Shown one piece after another: positions 4,112-5,308 of a stretch of 5,308 nucleotides of DNA (positions are counted from its first letter, which is position 1; every line of letters starts with the position of its first letter). Under the pieces are notes generated by a model. The model did no database searches. It saw nothing but the letters and a program-made list of their open reading frames with translations, and had not been told where the DNA came from. Source of the DNA: Stenotrophomonas_A sp036403795 (GTDB lineage Bacteria; Pseudomonadota; Gammaproteobacteria; Xanthomonadales; Xanthomonadaceae); assembly GCA_036403795.1 (NCBI GenBank), contig DASWQJ010000055.1, positions 1 to 5,308 on the forward strand. The letters run 5' to 3'. The position numbers and the translations under genes are program-made.

Positions 4112-5308
4112 CTACTGCGCCTTGCTGTCTCGAAGCGACCGGATGCGGGCGGGCGGCTGGAACGAATCACTGCGCGCGTCGGCCCAGAATTCGTGGAAGA
4201 CCGCATGTTCGGGTACTTGGCGCAGCAATTCCCCCGGCGCCAGGTAACGGTAAAGCGAGCCCAGCGAGCGGATCTCCACTGCCGACACTCGGCGCAGGAT
4301 GTGCTCGGGTCCCAGCTCGGATGGAGACGTGAGCCCGGCCGCGCACAACAGTTCACGCAGGGCGCGCAACGTATTCTCGTGGTACTGGTGCACGCGCGTG
4401 GCTTTGTCCGGCAGGTCCACGTGCTTCCAGCGACGCGGGTCCTGGGTGGCGATGCCGGTGGGGCATCGGTCGGTGTGGCAGCTCAGCGACTGGATGCAGC
4501 CGAGCGCGAACATGTAGCCGCGTCCGGCATTGCACCAGTCCGCTCCCATCGCGATCGTCCTGGCGATGTCGAACGCACTGGTGATCTTGCCCGCGGCCCC
4601 GATTCGGATCTGGTCGCGCAGGTCGAGCCCCACCAAGGTGTTGTGCACCAGCCTGAGGGCTTCCTGCATCGGTACGCCGACGTGATCGACGAACTCCGAG
4701 GGCGCGGCGCCGGTGCCGCCCTCAGCGCCATCGACGACGATGAAATCCGGCAGGATTCCGGTTTCGTGCATGGCCTTGGCGATACCGAACCACTCCCACG
4801 GATGGCCGATGGCCAGCTTGAATCCGACCGGCTTGCCACCGGACAGCTCGCGCAGCCGCGCGACGAACTGCAGCAGGCCAACGGGCGTGCTGAAAGCCGA
4901 ATGTGCCGCCGGCGACACGCAATCCACCCCCATCGGCACACCGCGCGTGACTGAAATCTCCGCACTGACCTTGGCGGCCGGCAGCACGCCGCCGTGGCCC
5001 GGCTTGGCGCCCTGCGAGAGCTTGATCTCGATCATCTTGACCTGCGGCTCGGTCGCGTTCGCGACGAAGCGGGCCTCGTCGAAGCCGCCGGTCTCGTTGC
5101 AGCAGCCGAAGTAGCCGGAGCCGATCTCCCAGATCAGATCGCCGCCGTGCTCGCGGTGGTAGCGGCTGATCGAGCCTTCGCCGGTGTCGTGGGCAAAGCC
5201 GCCCGCCTTCGCGCCCTTGTTCAGCGCCTCGATGGCATTGGCCGACAGCGATCCGAAGCTCATGGCCGAGATGTTGAAGACCGACATGCTGTAGCCGCGC
5301 GAGCAGGC
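4112..5308 (-). CDS. Stand-alone FMN-binding, [3Fe-4S] glutamate-synthase-like protein (5' part beyond window)
   Basis: The visible 398 residues correspond to the FMN-binding synthase domain of glutamate synthases. The frame stays open to the right edge (ACSRGYS precedes the ATG at 5287), so the true start and perhaps 130-150 N-terminal residues lie outside; that ATG is internal. Counting from it, NISAMSFGSLS (5-15), GEGSISRYHREHGGDLIWEIG (37-57, in part), KLSQGAKPGHGGVLP (89-103) and DGAEGGTGAAPSEF (186-199) mark the FMN barrel. Cys264-X5-Cys270-X4-Cys275 in GCIQSLSCHTDRCPTG is the [3Fe-4S] ligand pattern. The protein ends about 115 residues after the cluster, with no GXGXG beta-helix domain, so it is not the full GltB large subunit. 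Family members are often annotated as FMN-binding glutamate synthase family, and their substrate is generally unestablished. No gltD-like partner is visible in the window. Its promoter is outside the window. Confidence 0.92.
   Translation of the reverse strand, partial: ACSRGYSMSVFNISAMSFGSLSANAIEALNKGAKAGGFAHDTGEGSISRYHREHGGDLIWEIGSGYFGCCNETGGFDEARFVANATEPQVKMIEIKLSQGAKPGHGGVLPAAKVSAEISVTRGVPMGVDCVSPAAHSAFSTPVGLLQFVARLRELSGGKPVGFKLAIGHPWEWFGIAKAMHETGILPDFIVVDGAEGGTGAAPSEFVDHVGVPMQEALRLVHNTLVGLDLRDQIRIGAAGKITSAFDIARTIAMGADWCNAGRGYMFALGCIQSLSCHTDRCPTGIATQDPRRWKHVDLPDKATRVHQYHENTLRALRELLCAAGLTSPSELGPEHILRRVSAVEIRSLGSLYRYLAPGELLRQVPEHAVFHEFWADARSDSFQPPARIRSLRDSKAQ

Noticed and set aside
4193..4954. 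A 253-codon plus-strand open frame opposite the glutamate-synthase-like gene
   Set aside because: It mirrors conserved FMN and Fe-S coding sequence and shows no domain of its own.

Overview
The window looks like an ordinary stretch of chromosome from a high-GC gammaproteobacterium, most likely a Xanthomonadaceae (Lysobacteraceae) relative such as Lysobacter, Luteimonas or Pseudoxanthomonas. This assignment is inferred from the GC-rich codon use and from recalled resemblance of the GacA-like regulator, the DUF6164-type protein, the lipoprotein FKBP and the PP_4765-type flavoprotein to xanthomonad proteins. No database was searched. I see no phage, transposon, CRISPR array, tRNA or rRNA.

Layout from left to right. 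Positions 1-264 carry no gene. They hold two tandem hairpins with a GGCCATGGATGGCC core inside an outer inverted repeat, then a short perfect palindrome, a G-poor tract, and a probable minus-strand terminator. On the minus strand come a GacA/UvrY-type response regulator (265-912), a 230-bp gap with a foldable element, and then a two-gene unit: a small C-terminally anchored DUF6164-type membrane protein (1937-2302) followed by trhO (1143-1886), a rhodanese-domain tRNA U34 hydroxylase.

A 60-bp divergent gap (2303-2362) separates that unit from a plus-strand pair: an FKBP-type prolyl isomerase with a lipoprotein-like signal (2363-2797) and an abutting HI0933/PP_4765-type FAD flavoprotein (2798-4057). 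The pair converges on a stand-alone FMN/[3Fe-4S] glutamate-synthase-like enzyme on the minus strand (4112 to beyond the right edge). A bulged hairpin in the 54-bp convergent gap probably ends transcription from both sides.

The genes do not form one evident pathway. They cover signalling, tRNA modification, envelope protein folding and two redox enzymes of uncertain substrate. I found no convincing novel multi-gene system. The most notable non-genic signals are the compound palindromic element at 1-72 and the long imperfect inverted repeat at 1004-1075.
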